This document shows positions 51,555 through 61,172 of a DNA stretch of 64,000 bases, in pieces. The stretch lies in the NCBI GenBank assembly GCA_005223045.1, contig NJBM01000002.1, positions 431,982-495,981 of the forward strand, given 5' to 3'. The translations under genes and the position numbers were made by a program. Under the pieces are notes generated by a model. It made no database searches and was not told where the DNA came from. It saw nothing but the letters and a program-made list of their open reading frames with translations. The first letter of the stretch is position 1; every line of letters begins with the position of its first letter. This stretch comes from Planctomycetes bacterium B3_Pla. GTDB lineage: Bacteria; Planctomycetota; Phycisphaerae; Sedimentisphaerales; Anaerobacaceae.

Positions 51555-53687
51555 TCAGGCAAGTACCTGCAGTACTCTTTCGGGCGTCATCGGAATCTGG
51601 GTCAGCCTGGCGCCGATTGCATCGTAGACGGCATTTACGAGAACGCCTCCCATGCAGATGATGGCAGGCTCGCCGGCTCCCCTGGAGGGCTGGTCATCCG
51701 CCTCTATCAGCACCGTCTCGATCTCGGGCACCCAGGAGAAGCGAGGCAACTCATATGAGCCGAAGCTCAGATCGTGGACCACCCCGCCGGTGAAGTGGAC
51801 TTCCTCGGTCAGTGCGTAGCCCAATCCCATGGTGATACAACCTTCGGTCTGCAGCGCGACGCCTTCGGGATTGATGACAAGGCCGAGGTCCTGCGCGCAG
51901 ACTACACGCTTGACCTGTATGGCTCCGGTGCTCTCATCGACTTTGACCTCAGCGAAGAGAGCGACGGGCACACCTACGTCGTAACCGCAAGCTACCCCGT
52001 AGCCGCGTCCGCTGGGGCCTTCGGCAGGCGTCCAGCCGAATCTATCGGCCCCGGCATTGAGAACTGCATGGAACTTTTGGTCTTTGATATTCCGCAGGCG
52101 AAAATCCAGCGGATCAACTCCCGCATGGGCGGCCATCAGGTCGATGTGCGATTCTCGCGCAAAGCTGTTGGTGTTGTTGTCGGGCGCGCGCCAATCGCCG
52201 GTTTTCAAAAGATGCGGCTGCTCACCACTTCGCAGTCGGTTGTAGCGGGTAATGCGATAATTTGGAATGTCGTAGAACAATTGGGCGCCGCGCCCACCCA
52301 TTCCGTGGATGGCGTAATCCCACTTGACGATCTTGCCCGAAGCATCGACACTGGACTTTATATTGATTGCGGCCGCGGGTCGGAACGTATCATAGAAGAA
52401 CTCATCCTCTCGAGTCCAGACCAGCATCACGGGTTTGCCTGCTTTCTTGGCCAACTTTGCCGCCTGTATGGCCTGGCCGTTGGCAATCTTTCCTCCGAAT
52501 CCACCTCCGACGAAGGGAACTATCACGCGGACCTTTCCGGCAGGCATGCCCAACTCACGAGCGATCTCCGACGCATGAAGGTACGGTGTTTGCGACGAAG
52601 CCCATACGGTGAGACTGTCACCTTCAAACTGTGCCAAAGCAGTGTGGGTCTCCATCGCCGCATGGGCAACATAACCGTTCAAATACGTCTGCTCAATCAC
52701 CTCCAGAGGGACTCTGCCACCTGGTTCGACACTGCCAGCCCTGCCCTCCACATTGCCCTGGCCGGCATTATTCATGAAGTAATCGAAGACGGTCTCGTCG
52801 TCAAAACGCGGTTCAGGAATATCGTAGTCGGCCTTGAGCTTAGACAGGGCGTTCTCCGCCTGGTCGGGATACTCGTGCAATACGGCCACCAATTCGCCAT
52901 CTCTGACTACCTGGTATCCATCCATGATGTCCACCGCAGAGGAATCGAGGCTCTTGAGCCTGGCGCCGTGCGACGGAGGCCGCAGAACCCTTGCGTGCAC
53001 CATGCCGGGAATTCGGAAGTCACCGGTATACATGGCCTGGCCTGTCACCTTCTCGACAGCGTCAAGCCGATTGACAGGTTGGCCTATCAGATTGTACTGG
53101 CCGACAGTTTTGATCCTGGACGCGGTCTGCAGATGCCTCTCGATTGTCTTGCCTTCGGTCAGTTCGGCGTATGTTACTTTGCGAGACTCTTGATTCTTGT
53201 CAAACACGACGCCGTCTCTGACGGCCAGTTGGTCCTTGGGCACGTTGAGCCGTAAGGCGGCCAGTTCGATCAGGACGGCGCGGGCCTCGGCCCCGGCAGC
53301 CCTGAGAGTAGGGCCGAACGTCCGTGTTGTCGTCGAGCCCCATGTGGGACCGTCGTTCGGGCAGAGAGCCGTATCCGACATGACCATCTCAACCGATTCC
53401 AGAGACACGTCAAGCTCGTCGGCCAGCGACTGTGCCAGGGAAGTCATGATGCCCTGCCCCTGCTCGACCTTGCTCGTGTAACACGTGACTCTGCCGTCTT
53501 CACCTATATGAAGATACGCGTTAAAACCGGGGCCTCCACCTCTGCTCCCCCATCCACGCGGCACGTCACCGATGCCGAACAGGATTATGATTCCACTGCC
53601 CAGACCCTGCAGGAATCCTCGGCGGCTGACAGAATTGGGACTCTTGTCACGGCCGCTCTCGGCGACCTGCAATTTGTCATCGTTCAT
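51555..53687 (-). CDS. Molybdopterin subunit of xanthine dehydrogenase-family hydroxylase (IorB-like)
   Basis: The 710-residue protein starts at MNDDKLQ, two bases after the stop of the small subunit. A Tat signal (SRRGFLQGLGSGIIILFG) is followed by the aldehyde-oxidase fold typical of the IorB type. GWTPAEGPSGRGYG, VPFVGGGFGG for the molybdopterin and PSRGAGEPA with the catalytic Glu are present. Such enzymes insert water oxygen into aldehydes or N-heterocycles. There is no FAD-binding third subunit, as in the isoquinoline oxidoreductase two-subunit class. Export by Tat with the partner hitch-hiking is expected. The substrate is unknown. Confidence 0.9.
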   Translation of the reverse strand: MNDDKLQVAESGRDKSPNSVSRRGFLQGLGSGIIILFGIGDVPRGWGSRGGGPGFNAYLHIGEDGRVTCYTSKVEQGQGIMTSLAQSLADELDVSLESVEMVMSDTALCPNDGPTWGSTTTRTFGPTLRAAGAEARAVLIELAALRLNVPKDQLAVRDGVVFDKNQESRKVTYAELTEGKTIERHLQTASRIKTVGQYNLIGQPVNRLDAVEKVTGQAMYTGDFRIPGMVHARVLRPPSHGARLKSLDSSAVDIMDGYQVVRDGELVAVLHEYPDQAENALSKLKADYDIPEPRFDDETVFDYFMNNAGQGNVEGRAGSVEPGGRVPLEVIEQTYLNGYVAHAAMETHTALAQFEGDSLTVWASSQTPYLHASEIARELGMPAGKVRVIVPFVGGGFGGKIANGQAIQAAKLAKKAGKPVMLVWTREDEFFYDTFRPAAAINIKSSVDASGKIVKWDYAIHGMGGRGAQLFYDIPNYRITRYNRLRSGEQPHLLKTGDWRAPDNNTNSFARESHIDLMAAHAGVDPLDFRLRNIKDQKFHAVLNAGADRFGWTPAEGPSGRGYGVACGYDVGVPVALFAEVKVDESTGAIQVKRVVCAQDLGLVINPEGVALQTEGCITMGLGYALTEEVHFTGGVVHDLSFGSYELPRFSWVPEIETVLIEADDQPSRGAGEPAIICMGGVLVNAVYDAIGARLTQIPMTPERVLQVLA

Positions 53688-53689
53688 CT

Positions 53690-54166
53690 CTACCTGGCTC
53701 CTTTCATTTCCTGGGCGGCATCTTCGATCGCTCGGATGATCCGAGTATGCGCTCCGCACCTGCACAGGTTGTACTCCATGCCTTCGATGATTTCCTGCCG
53801 GCTCGGCTCGGGATTGCTCAACAGAAGACTATACGCATTGAGAATCATGCCCGGCGTGCAGAAGCCGCACTGGAGAGCATCATGCTTTGCGAACGCTTCC
53901 TGAATAGGATGCAGCCCTCCGTTCTTTGCCAGCCCCTCGATGGTAAGAATCTCCTTGCCTTTGACACCGCCGACGGGAATCACGCACGAGCGGAGAACCA
54001 TGCCGTCCATGATGACCGTGCACGCACCGCAAAGACCTTTCCCGCAGCCGTACTTTGTTCCTGTCAGAGCCAGATCGGTGCGCAAGACCCACAGAAGGGG
54101 GCGCTGCGCATCGGTGTTTACGCTTATGGCTTTGTCATTGAGCTTGAAAGAAATGTTCTCGTTCAT
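53690..54166 (-). CDS. 2Fe-2S subunit of the molybdenum hydroxylase (IorA-like)
   Basis: The start MNENISF at 54166 gives 158 residues. The plant-type cluster ligands are in YGCGKGLCGACTV with a further Cys in RSCVIP; the second cluster uses QCGFCTPGMI and LCRCGAHTRI. The length is normal for the family. It transfers electrons from the molybdenum subunit encoded directly after it. The upstream region is a copy of the CotH gene's promoter and start region (see 54213-54319), which may now drive this operon. Confidence 0.9.
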   Translation of the reverse strand: MNENISFKLNDKAISVNTDAQRPLLWVLRTDLALTGTKYGCGKGLCGACTVIMDGMVLRSCVIPVGGVKGKEILTIEGLAKNGGLHPIQEAFAKHDALQCGFCTPGMILNAYSLLLSNPEPSRQEIIEGMEYNLCRCGAHTRIIRAIEDAAQEMKGAR

Positions 54167-54212
54167 ATCGAACCCTCTCTTGGCTATTGATTCCAGACTA
54201 AAGTTCAATAAC

Positions 54213-54319
54213 CCGGGATTTCCCATATACACTTCACTGGAACACTCCTGTACGCTTCAAGTTTCATAATAACGTAATTTCAGCTCAATTTCAACAATAT
54301 TCCAGCGGGTTCAACATGC
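54213..54319 (-). repeat. Duplicated promoter/leader region upstream of the Fe-S subunit
   Basis: These 107 bp match the 107 bp at 57753-57859 (roughly 80 percent by eye): GGGATTTCCCATATAC, AACACTCCTG and AGGTTCAGCATGC-like landmarks occur in the same positions. The copy retains the ribosome-binding site and GTG of the CotH gene but reaches a stop after about ten codons (KCIWEIPGY). Confidence 0.75.
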
Positions 54320-54795
54320 CGTGCCGCAACCCACCAAGCCCTTCATCGTCCAGCCGGTTCCCGTCGTTCCCGATGTGAAGAGACCGTTGTCGATTCGAAG
54401 GATCTGACGCCGCGTGATTTCTGGCTATTGCGAGGGCAAAATGTGGAGAGCTTGGGGATGCTCAGTCCCGAGAACTCCAGCACTGGTGATTAGGGACTGT
54501 AGTTCATAAACAGTGAACATTGTAGACTGGTTATTGGCGAAACTACCGCCTTTTGTACTTTCCCATCAGTTGCCCTTCTGCAATGACATGCCCTTCCATC
54601 GCCTTAAGTAAGTCCGCCTTTTCAGAGCTGCTTGGTACGTCAAGCTTTGAATCCAACGCATAGATTTTGAAATAGTATCGATGTGCCCCGCTCGGAGGAG
54701 AAGGAAGCGATTCAACAGTTCATACGTCATAACATGGACTCTCGCGCTAGATTATTAGAGTCTTTAGAACAGACGCGGATTTCCGCGGCGAGAAG
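54320..54795. other. Intergenic stretch, nothing recognised
   Basis: No gene, repeat or hairpin of note. The stop of the CotH gene is at 54796. Confidence 0.4.
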
Positions 54796-57777
54796 CTACC
54801 GGCCAGGTGACGGTACGGCTGCGATCCAGTTGGCCGGGTCGTCGCCGTAATCAGAGGGGACCTTGCGTGTGAGCGACATGCCGCCTCCGTCAGGCTCGCT
54901 GGGCCACCGATCCTGCCCGGGAGGATGGGAACCGTCGCTGTAGCTTACCCAGTCCACGCGGATGTAGTGACGAATGCCTTCGACCTTCTCGCCCGGCTTC
55001 CAGAGCTGCACCTCTTCACCTCCATTATCCAGCTTACCCGAGCCCCATTCGAAAATCTGCACACCGCCGACATCAGGATAGGCGGAACTGAAGGCATTCA
55101 TATCTTTGACGACGAGCAGACAGTCGCCCGGGGCCACCGTGATCCCGAGTGGGAAATCGAAGCTGATGCCTCCGCTGTCGGTTAGCCGCCAGGGAACGTG
55201 GACGAAATGCTCGCTATCGTACTCGGCCAGTGTTACCGGGACACTGCCAATGTTGAGCAGCTCTATGTACTCCTGGTCCTGGTTGCCCGAGGCCGGGTTG
55301 TACATAATCTCCGTTATGCGCAGGTCGTCGGTAACGGGCCCCACAATGAAAACCGCCTCGTTCAGCGCGCTCCATTCTCTGCCGGCCAGAACGCGTGCTT
55401 TGACATGCGTACTCTCGGTCAACATGATCGGCCCGGCGTATTGTGCGCCGACAGGATTTCGCGCCGGAGACTCGCGCGGGTCGGTGCCGTCGGTTGCATA
55501 GTAGATCTTACCCGAATCGTTTGGATTGGTCATAATCAAGACAACGCGTTCGCTATCGGAGCCTCCCTGCGGATTGAAGAGGGGCGCCCCGACATCGGGA
55601 TACAGGCCTTTCGCTTTTAGCTGATCAAGGACTATGCTCGAACGCCTTGGAAAATAAGTGTTCAGCAGCCAGTTCCGCTGCGCGACCCAGTGTTGGTCCC
55701 GCGTGTACCTCATGCCCCCCTGCTCGATGCGGTTGTCACCCCAGCGGGCGGATTCACCGACGACCGCCCGGTCGACCACGTCCAGACGATGCCGATAGAG
55801 AGCCGTGGCGTTGTCGACTGTCAGCACGCCGTCGTTGAAGAAATGGCGATGCACATGGTCGGCAAAGAGCATACTATATTCATCGTTGCTCTTGAGCTTC
55901 TGGTGCAGGTAGGCCGGGCTGCCGTAACCATCGTCTTTGCCGGTGACGTTGTCATTGAGACCCTGCATGCCCTTCTCGGCATCCCAACTGTGGTATCGCC
56001 ATCGACCCTCGGGGTCAAAAATGTTCCGCGAGGCGTACCAGTTCTGATGCGACCAGTCGGTGTTCCCGCAATAGAAGTTTGTGATCATATAATCGATGAA
56101 GTCGGGCACGTCCAAATGCTGCCGAATCAATTGGTACCGCGCATCGCTGGACAAATCGCCTCTGGCGATGTCGAACATGTGGCGATAATCGGCGTTGGAG
56201 CCGTTCACGACCGTGCCTTCGTTGTGCTTGAGCACATCGTAGTCTTTCTTGTCGCCGCCGGAGTACGAAGCGGCGAAAGATTCGTCCGGGCGCTCGTGAA
56301 GGTTGTACAGTCCCCAGTACAGGCCGTTGAGATAGAGGTGGACGTGTTGTCCGCGGTGGCCGCGGCCGCCGCCCAGAGCGTTTTGAATATCCGATGCGAA
56401 CTGGTCTCGCGTGTATTGGGCCCTTCTGCGCTGTGTATCATTCCTGCCGTAGTTCCAGGCGTTATTGAGCCGGGCGTCGAGCACGAGTGTGTCGAAGCGA
56501 TCGGCTGCCCCTTCCTCGAAGAGATTGAAATTGAGTTTCGTTGGGCCGTAGGGTTCCTGGAATTTTAGACGCATCGACAGTTTGTCCGATTTCCAGCCGC
56601 TCGTACTGCTGCCGCCGGCGATTCTTACCACTGCGTCAATCTGAAATTGCCCCGTCACGCCCTTCGGATCGAAGAATTCGACCGAGACAGGTCTCTCGGC
56701 CTCTTTTTCGTACTGGTCCTCCCAATCCGGGTTGGCGTAGACGCCTTCGGTCCTGCCGAACCAGTTGTCGACGTCCGTGACAAGTGACACCGAGGGTACG
56801 GATTTCAGATCGTCCTCGATGGTGTCGGCGTAGGCGCTGACGACCACAGGATCCATCTCGTAGTCGGCCCCTTTGTGTCCCCACGTGTCGGGAAAGCCCG
56901 CGCCGGTCTGACCGACCACATCGGCGAGAAAAATGTAACTCTGGGTATTCACATCGGTCGAAAGCCAACCCGGCTTGAAGGCAATCGCCCGCAGAGTCGT
57001 TGTCGTGCTGATGTTGACCGGGGCGCGATAAACATACCCGTGTATCTCGCTGGGCGCGCTGCCGTCGGTGGTGTAACATATCGTGGCCCCCTCGGTCGCG
57101 GTTGTGATAGAGACGGAAAAAGGCGCATCGTAGAAGCCGCGGTCGTGGCTGAAATTCGTGTCGGCGACAACGTCACTGATGCACTTGGCATCGTTTTGCG
57201 CCCCGGGCGTGGGATTTTGAAAGTACCCGTAGCTGCCGTCGGTATCACAGACACCGTAGGAGATATACCCTCGCTGGCGGGGATATTCCGGCGCGTATTC
57301 ATGCGCTACGGTCACTCCGTCGCGTTTGACCAGGGCCAGATACTCGCCGGCGCGGTTCAGCCCGAAGCTGGTATGATAGTACGTTCCGTCGAAATACGGG
57401 TAATTGCCGGGATGGTACTTCTGATCCTTTTCCGATGCGAAAACGACCTTGTATTGGTTGCGGCCTATGATGATGCGGGGCAGCCGCCACTTGGTCGGAT
57501 TGCCCTCACTGTCTGTCAGATACCAGCCCTCCAGATTGACGGTCTGGGCCGTGCCGTTGTGAATCTCGATCCAGTCGGGCCTCACCCATTTTCCATCGAC
57601 TCTCGCAGCAAGGCTACTTCCCTTGTTCGCCATGAACTCGCTTATGATTACTTCCGATTCCGGCGCTCTTGGGAAGACTCCTGCAGTAGCCGGGTCGGGA
57701 TACGTTACGCCTCCTGCCTCACCCAGAGCCAAAGCCGCTACGAATAGCATTACCGGGATTTCCCATATACGCTTCAC
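54796..57777 (-). CDS. Secreted CotH-kinase/lamin-tail/chitobiase-C protein
   Basis: The GTG at 57777 with AGGAG eight bases upstream gives 993 residues and a good signal peptide (IPVMLFVAALALGEAGG). Domains: lamin-tail (about 40-190, VIISEFMANKG...DWIEIHNGTAQTVNLEGWYL), chitobiase/Fn3-like (about 205-285, ATICYTTDGSAPSE) and a CotH-type kinase-like domain (about 330-640, LVLDARLNNAW, LYNLHERPDESFA, DAEKGMQG). A second chitobiase-like unit (about 725-800) and a second lamin-tail unit (about 810-960, DLRITEIMYNPASGNQDQEY) follow. This architecture is common in Planctomycetota surface proteins; CotH phosphorylates coat proteins in Bacillus, but the activity here is unknown. Confidence 0.85.
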   Translation of the reverse strand: MKRIWEIPVMLFVAALALGEAGGVTYPDPATAGVFPRAPESEVIISEFMANKGSSLAARVDGKWVRPDWIEIHNGTAQTVNLEGWYLTDSEGNPTKWRLPRIIIGRNQYKVVFASEKDQKYHPGNYPYFDGTYYHTSFGLNRAGEYLALVKRDGVTVAHEYAPEYPRQRGYISYGVCDTDGSYGYFQNPTPGAQNDAKCISDVVADTNFSHDRGFYDAPFSVSITTATEGATICYTTDGSAPSEIHGYVYRAPVNISTTTTLRAIAFKPGWLSTDVNTQSYIFLADVVGQTGAGFPDTWGHKGADYEMDPVVVSAYADTIEDDLKSVPSVSLVTDVDNWFGRTEGVYANPDWEDQYEKEAERPVSVEFFDPKGVTGQFQIDAVVRIAGGSSTSGWKSDKLSMRLKFQEPYGPTKLNFNLFEEGAADRFDTLVLDARLNNAWNYGRNDTQRRRAQYTRDQFASDIQNALGGGRGHRGQHVHLYLNGLYWGLYNLHERPDESFAASYSGGDKKDYDVLKHNEGTVVNGSNADYRHMFDIARGDLSSDARYQLIRQHLDVPDFIDYMITNFYCGNTDWSHQNWYASRNIFDPEGRWRYHSWDAEKGMQGLNDNVTGKDDGYGSPAYLHQKLKSNDEYSMLFADHVHRHFFNDGVLTVDNATALYRHRLDVVDRAVVGESARWGDNRIEQGGMRYTRDQHWVAQRNWLLNTYFPRRSSIVLDQLKAKGLYPDVGAPLFNPQGGSDSERVVLIMTNPNDSGKIYYATDGTDPRESPARNPVGAQYAGPIMLTESTHVKARVLAGREWSALNEAVFIVGPVTDDLRITEIMYNPASGNQDQEYIELLNIGSVPVTLAEYDSEHFVHVPWRLTDSGGISFDFPLGITVAPGDCLLVVKDMNAFSSAYPDVGGVQIFEWGSGKLDNGGEEVQLWKPGEKVEGIRHYIRVDWVSYSDGSHPPGQDRWPSEPDGGGMSLTRKVPSDYGDDPANWIAAVPSPGR

Positions 57778-57859
57778 TGAAACACTCCTGCACACTTCAA
57801 GTACTATAGTACCAAGATTTCATTTCAATTTCACTGATCTTCCAACAGGTTCAGCATGC
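57753..57859 (-). repeat. Promoter/leader region of the CotH gene, source copy
   Basis: The partner of 54213-54319; it contains the ribosome-binding site and first codons of the functional CotH gene. TACTATAGTACC near 57801-57812 is palindromic in this copy only. Confidence 0.7.
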
Positions 57860-58061
57860 TACGTCGAAATGAACACAAGAAGAGCAACATATTTGCGTGG
57901 ATATATCGGTTTTGTATGGGACGGCTCGTACAGATCCTGTCCATAACGACTGGCTTTTCTGCTGTGCAGACCTCTCGATTTTCGGTTTAAGCTTGCCTGG
58001 GCGAATAGAACCACCGTGAGATCTTATCTAACGTTATAGATTACAAGCATTTACACCGCTG

Positions 58062-58135
58062 ACCCTTCGGGTCAAAAAGGCTCTTGAAGGGAGCGCATAC
58101 GAATGAGGTCGCAGGTATGAAACGACCCCCCGCTA
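58062..58135 (+). repeat. Degenerate initiator-tRNA module, copy 1
   Basis: CCCTTCGGGTCAAAAAGG leads into TCTTGAAGGGAGCG, then CATACGAATGAGGTCGCAGG and the acceptor-like CCCCCCGCTA. CAT and AGGTCG correspond to anticodon and variable loop of initiator tRNA-Met, but the T-loop TTCGAAT is decayed to TATGAAA. Confidence 0.6.
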
Positions 58136-58405
58136 TTTCGTTAAGTCCAGCAAGGCCAGTCACTTACGACTGGTCTTTCTTCTGCGCTGAGAGCGTCAAA
58201 ATCGACTTGGGCTTGCCTGGGGCTTGTCTGGGCGTGCCGGTTGTGTCGGGAAAATACTGCTTGATTGGCCCTAAGAACCTCGATCTCGATGCGTCGCTGT
58301 GCCGGTTGTGTCGGGAAAAATCGGTCTGGCTGGACGTGAAAAGGGATTTTGGTGCTTGACCTCCGGGGTAAAAACCTTGCTGTTTCATGTAGATATGAGC
58401 CTCTC
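58136..58405. repeat. Right copy of the direct repeat flanking the 6.9-kb block
   Basis: Same landmarks as 51231-51377, with an internal insertion that includes a duplicated GTGCCGGTTGTGTCGGGAA. It ends at GACCTCCGGGGTAAAAACCT (58358-58377) and a TTTCATGTAGATATGAGCCT tail repeated at 59484. Confidence 0.75.
58154..58180 (+). terminator. Intrinsic terminator of the module
   Basis: CCAGTC pairs with GACTGG over a six-base loop followed by TCTTTCTT. Confidence 0.55.
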
Positions 58406-58512
58406 CGGGTTGCATAGCCACTGGTTCTGGATCGGCTTAATGAAGCAAGCAGCTAGTGTCCTATTGCCCTTTAAAGATAACTTTGCTATCCTTGGATGGT
58501 GAGGCTACTGCA

Positions 58513-59430
58513 ATGAAAATAAGACTTTTTGATCGATGTTCAGACAATCCTATCATTTCACCTTTGGATATGCCTTTCCAGGCCGCAGCTGTGTTAAATC
58601 CCGGGGCCACTCAGCACGGTGATGAGTTCCTGTTGCTGCTTCGAGTTGAGGATCATGCGGGGTACTCAAGTATACACGTTGCCTGCAGTAAGAATGGCGT
58701 GGACGGTTGGGAGATCGAGTCAGAACCATTGCTCCGCTACGGTGAGCCTGACTGGAGATATGAACAGTGGGGCTGTGAAGACGCACGGCTAACATATCTT
58801 CCCGAAGAGGACTGCTGGTACATTACTTACACTGCATATTCGCCCGCAGGCGCGGCTGTAGCGTTGGCTCGCACTGAGGACTTCAAAACAGTTGAGCGGA
58901 TCGGCCTGATCTTCTCACCCAACAACAAGGACGCTGTTCTATTTCCCAAGAAATTTGGCGAGCGATGGGGCGTCCTACACCGACCTGATGCTGGAGGCAT
59001 TGAACACATTTGGTCTGCCTACTCACCGGATCTTGTGCATTGGGGCGAGCCACATTGTGTGTTGCCGGAATTAGCTGGCCCGGCCTGGGATGGCGTCAAA
59101 GTTGGAGCGGGACCGCCTCCGATCTTAACAGAGCACGGTTGGCTACTTATATACCATGGGGTAAAAGGTTACGGTGGTCATCTGGTTTATCGAGCTGGTG
59201 TAGCTCTCTTGGACGAAGACAAACCGCACAAGACGATTGCTCGCTCGCCCAACTGGGTTTTTCAGGCCGAAGCACCATACGAACTGTCTGGATTAACGCC
59301 GAACGTGGTATTTCCCACGGGACTCTTGCTTCGAGGCGATGAGTTGTGGATGTATTACGGTGCGGCGGACAGTTGCACCTGTCTGGCCACGGCGCAACTT
59401 GACGAAGTTCTATCCTTGCTGGTTACTTGA
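58513..59430 (+). CDS. Glycoside hydrolase family 130-like phosphorylase
   Basis: The 305-residue protein starts at MKIRLFDRCSDNPI. It shows the five-bladed beta-propeller pattern of GH130: VLNPGATQHGDEFLLLLRVE, WGCEDARLTYLPEE with the likely catalytic Asp, NNKDAVLFPKKFGERW, KVGAGPPPILTEHGWLLIYH and VVFPTGLLLRGDELWMYYGA. Most members phosphorolyse beta-mannosides, giving mannose-1-phosphate; some are hydrolases. There is no signal peptide, so it is cytoplasmic. No transporter or mannosidase partner is adjacent. Confidence 0.85.
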   Translation: MKIRLFDRCSDNPIISPLDMPFQAAAVLNPGATQHGDEFLLLLRVEDHAGYSSIHVACSKNGVDGWEIESEPLLRYGEPDWRYEQWGCEDARLTYLPEEDCWYITYTAYSPAGAAVALARTEDFKTVERIGLIFSPNNKDAVLFPKKFGERWGVLHRPDAGGIEHIWSAYSPDLVHWGEPHCVLPELAGPAWDGVKVGAGPPPILTEHGWLLIYHGVKGYGGHLVYRAGVALLDEDKPHKTIARSPNWVFQAEAPYELSGLTPNVVFPTGLLLRGDELWMYYGAADSCTCLATAQLDEVLSLLVT

Positions 59431-59817
59431 TATCTCATGCATGTCTCCATTCAACGACGGTTGAAGGTGCCGCCTACAAAGCAGTTTCATGTAGGTGTGA
59501 GCCTCCGGGGTAAAAACCTTGTGAAAGAGAGCGTTGACACAGAGTGGCTAGAACACCACTAGTTAGGACCTCGTATCCGTCTATGATGCCGTGGCTCCAC
59601 GTTTCTCAACGATAAGGATAACCGCCGGAGGGTTCATATCTCTCAGATTTGGTGAACCACTGAGAGATACCACTTCTGTTACGATAAGCTCCCGGTGTGC
59701 TAGTATCTCCGCTTGAAATTGCGGTTGGCATTGGATACATTGCGTGGACCAAAAAAGGTCCGTCCCGATGCGCCGCGATGGCGGACCGAGTTCGCAAGGG
59801 AAGTTAAGAGCCGAACC
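59431..59817. other. Intergenic stretch with partial repeat
   Basis: At 59484-59520 it holds TTTCATGTAGGTGTGAGCCT followed by CCGGGGTAAAAACCT, a partial copy of the long repeat ends at 51377 and 58405. No gene is supported. Confidence 0.45.
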
Positions 59818-61065
59818 GTGGAACATACGTCACAGAAGCATAAAACAAGTCGGTTACTGTTCTTTGACAATGTGCGTTCTTCTGTGGTCCTGCTGGTTGT
59901 TCTGTTTCACGCCGCCATCAGCTATGGCAACGTCGTGCCCTGGTGGTACGTTGTCGATTCAAGGCGAAGTCAGCTCTTTGATGTTTTCACGGCGATTCTT
60001 GCCGTATTTATGATGCCTGTTCTGTTTTTTGTGGCGGGATACTTCGCGCTGCCGTCTCTTCAAGACAAAGGGCCCGCAGCTTTTCTCAAGAGCAAAATCA
60101 GACGATTAGGCATCCCCTGGCTGTTCGGGGTTTTCTTCCTGGTCCCGATTATGCCCTATGTGAGGCACTACACCCGATCCGCAGACAACGGCGAAGTGGC
60201 TCTGAGTTATTGGCGGTTTTGGGTCACGTCTATGAGCAGTTCCGGCTGGTTCCGTTATGCTCCCCTTAACCTTCTGGAGGATCGCTTTTATCCCGGCTAT
60301 TTCTGGTTTATCTCGCTGCTGCTGTGTTTCTTTGTTGTGCTCTGCTTACTTTACGAGGCCAAGAAGAAATGGCTGGGCGGCTCAGTGCATTTCAGCCAGG
60401 CCGAAGCTGCCTCCAGCAGATCCATCCTGGTGAGACTGTTGCTGTTTGGCTTTATCAGCTCTGTTGGATTTCTCGCAGTGGGCTGGCTTAGCTCTTTTGA
60501 GTCCTGGGTCATTATTGCCAATGTTCTGATGTTCCAGCCGGCCAATCTGGTTCTGTATGTCTGCTATTTTTCATTCGGCGTCTATGCCTTTTCCAGGAGG
60601 TGGTTTGCGAACGGCCATGGGCTTGGCAGACTGACAACGTGGGGACCTATTTGCCTTTTGTTGTCGATTGGCTACCTGATAGTTGTGAAAAAAGCATTAG
60701 CAGGGCCCACGAAGGAGCTTGCGATTGCCTTCGGCTTTTCTCACTCGTTCCTTTGTCTATCCCTCTTGGTTGTGCTCATCTCATCTGCCGTGCGGTACTG
60801 GAATCGACCCTCTGCTATCGGTCAAAGGCTGGCGTTGAATTCCTACAACATCTATCTGGTTCATCTGCCGATCGTGGTGGCATTTCAATTGTTTCTGGCC
60901 GGCTGGCAAGGGCCCGCACTGGTCAAATTCACAATTGTTGCCGTCGCATCGGTTCTCTCAAGTTATGGAATTAGCCAGTACGTGATCGAGAAATCTCGCC
61001 TCTTGACCGTGATCGGACTTGCAGTCCTGTTCGCGCTCATGTCTATCCTCATCCATCCTCGATGA
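59818..61065 (+). CDS. Acyltransferase 3 family membrane protein
   Basis: About 415 residues with ten or so membrane helices. The family start RLLFFDNVRSSVVLLVVLFH carries the conserved His after the first helix. SKIRRLGIPWLFGVFFLVPI and FWFISLLLCFF follow, and the end is LNSYNIYLVHLPIVVAFQLF. Such proteins O-acylate surface polysaccharides, glucans or antibiotics. The open frame runs back to 59713 without a clear site; the GTG at 59818 fits the conserved N-terminus best, but its ribosome-binding site is poor. No polysaccharide cluster is adjacent. Confidence 0.75.
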   Translation: MEHTSQKHKTSRLLFFDNVRSSVVLLVVLFHAAISYGNVVPWWYVVDSRRSQLFDVFTAILAVFMMPVLFFVAGYFALPSLQDKGPAAFLKSKIRRLGIPWLFGVFFLVPIMPYVRHYTRSADNGEVALSYWRFWVTSMSSSGWFRYAPLNLLEDRFYPGYFWFISLLLCFFVVLCLLYEAKKKWLGGSVHFSQAEAASSRSILVRLLLFGFISSVGFLAVGWLSSFESWVIIANVLMFQPANLVLYVCYFSFGVYAFSRRWFANGHGLGRLTTWGPICLLLSIGYLIVVKKALAGPTKELAIAFGFSHSFLCLSLLVVLISSAVRYWNRPSAIGQRLALNSYNIYLVHLPIVVAFQLFLAGWQGPALVKFTIVAVASVLSSYGISQYVIEKSRLLTVIGLAVLFALMSILIHPR

Positions 61066-61172
61066 CCGTGGTGCCCTGGGGCTCAGTCAGGATGTGAACT
61101 CGGCTCTGGTGAGACGTTGGTGACCGTGACAACCAGCCTTGTGGGGTGATTTCCGTGCGGTTTGAATGATAG

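Larger units (their letters stand above)
57860..58512. other. Right boundary of the 6.9-kb block
   Basis: It contains the tRNA-derived module at 58062-58135, a terminator at 58154-58180 and the right long repeat (58136-58405), in which GTGCCGGTTGTGTCGGGAAAA is itself duplicated. No gene is seen. Confidence 0.5.

Noticed and set aside
51774..53255. 493-codon plus-strand open frame opposite the molybdenum hydroxylase large subunit
   Set aside because: Exactly antisense to a strongly recognised gene; composition follows its codons and there is no ribosome-binding site.
55690..56568. 292-codon plus-strand frame opposite the CotH gene
   Set aside because: Antisense shadow; the CotH domain on the other strand is unambiguous.
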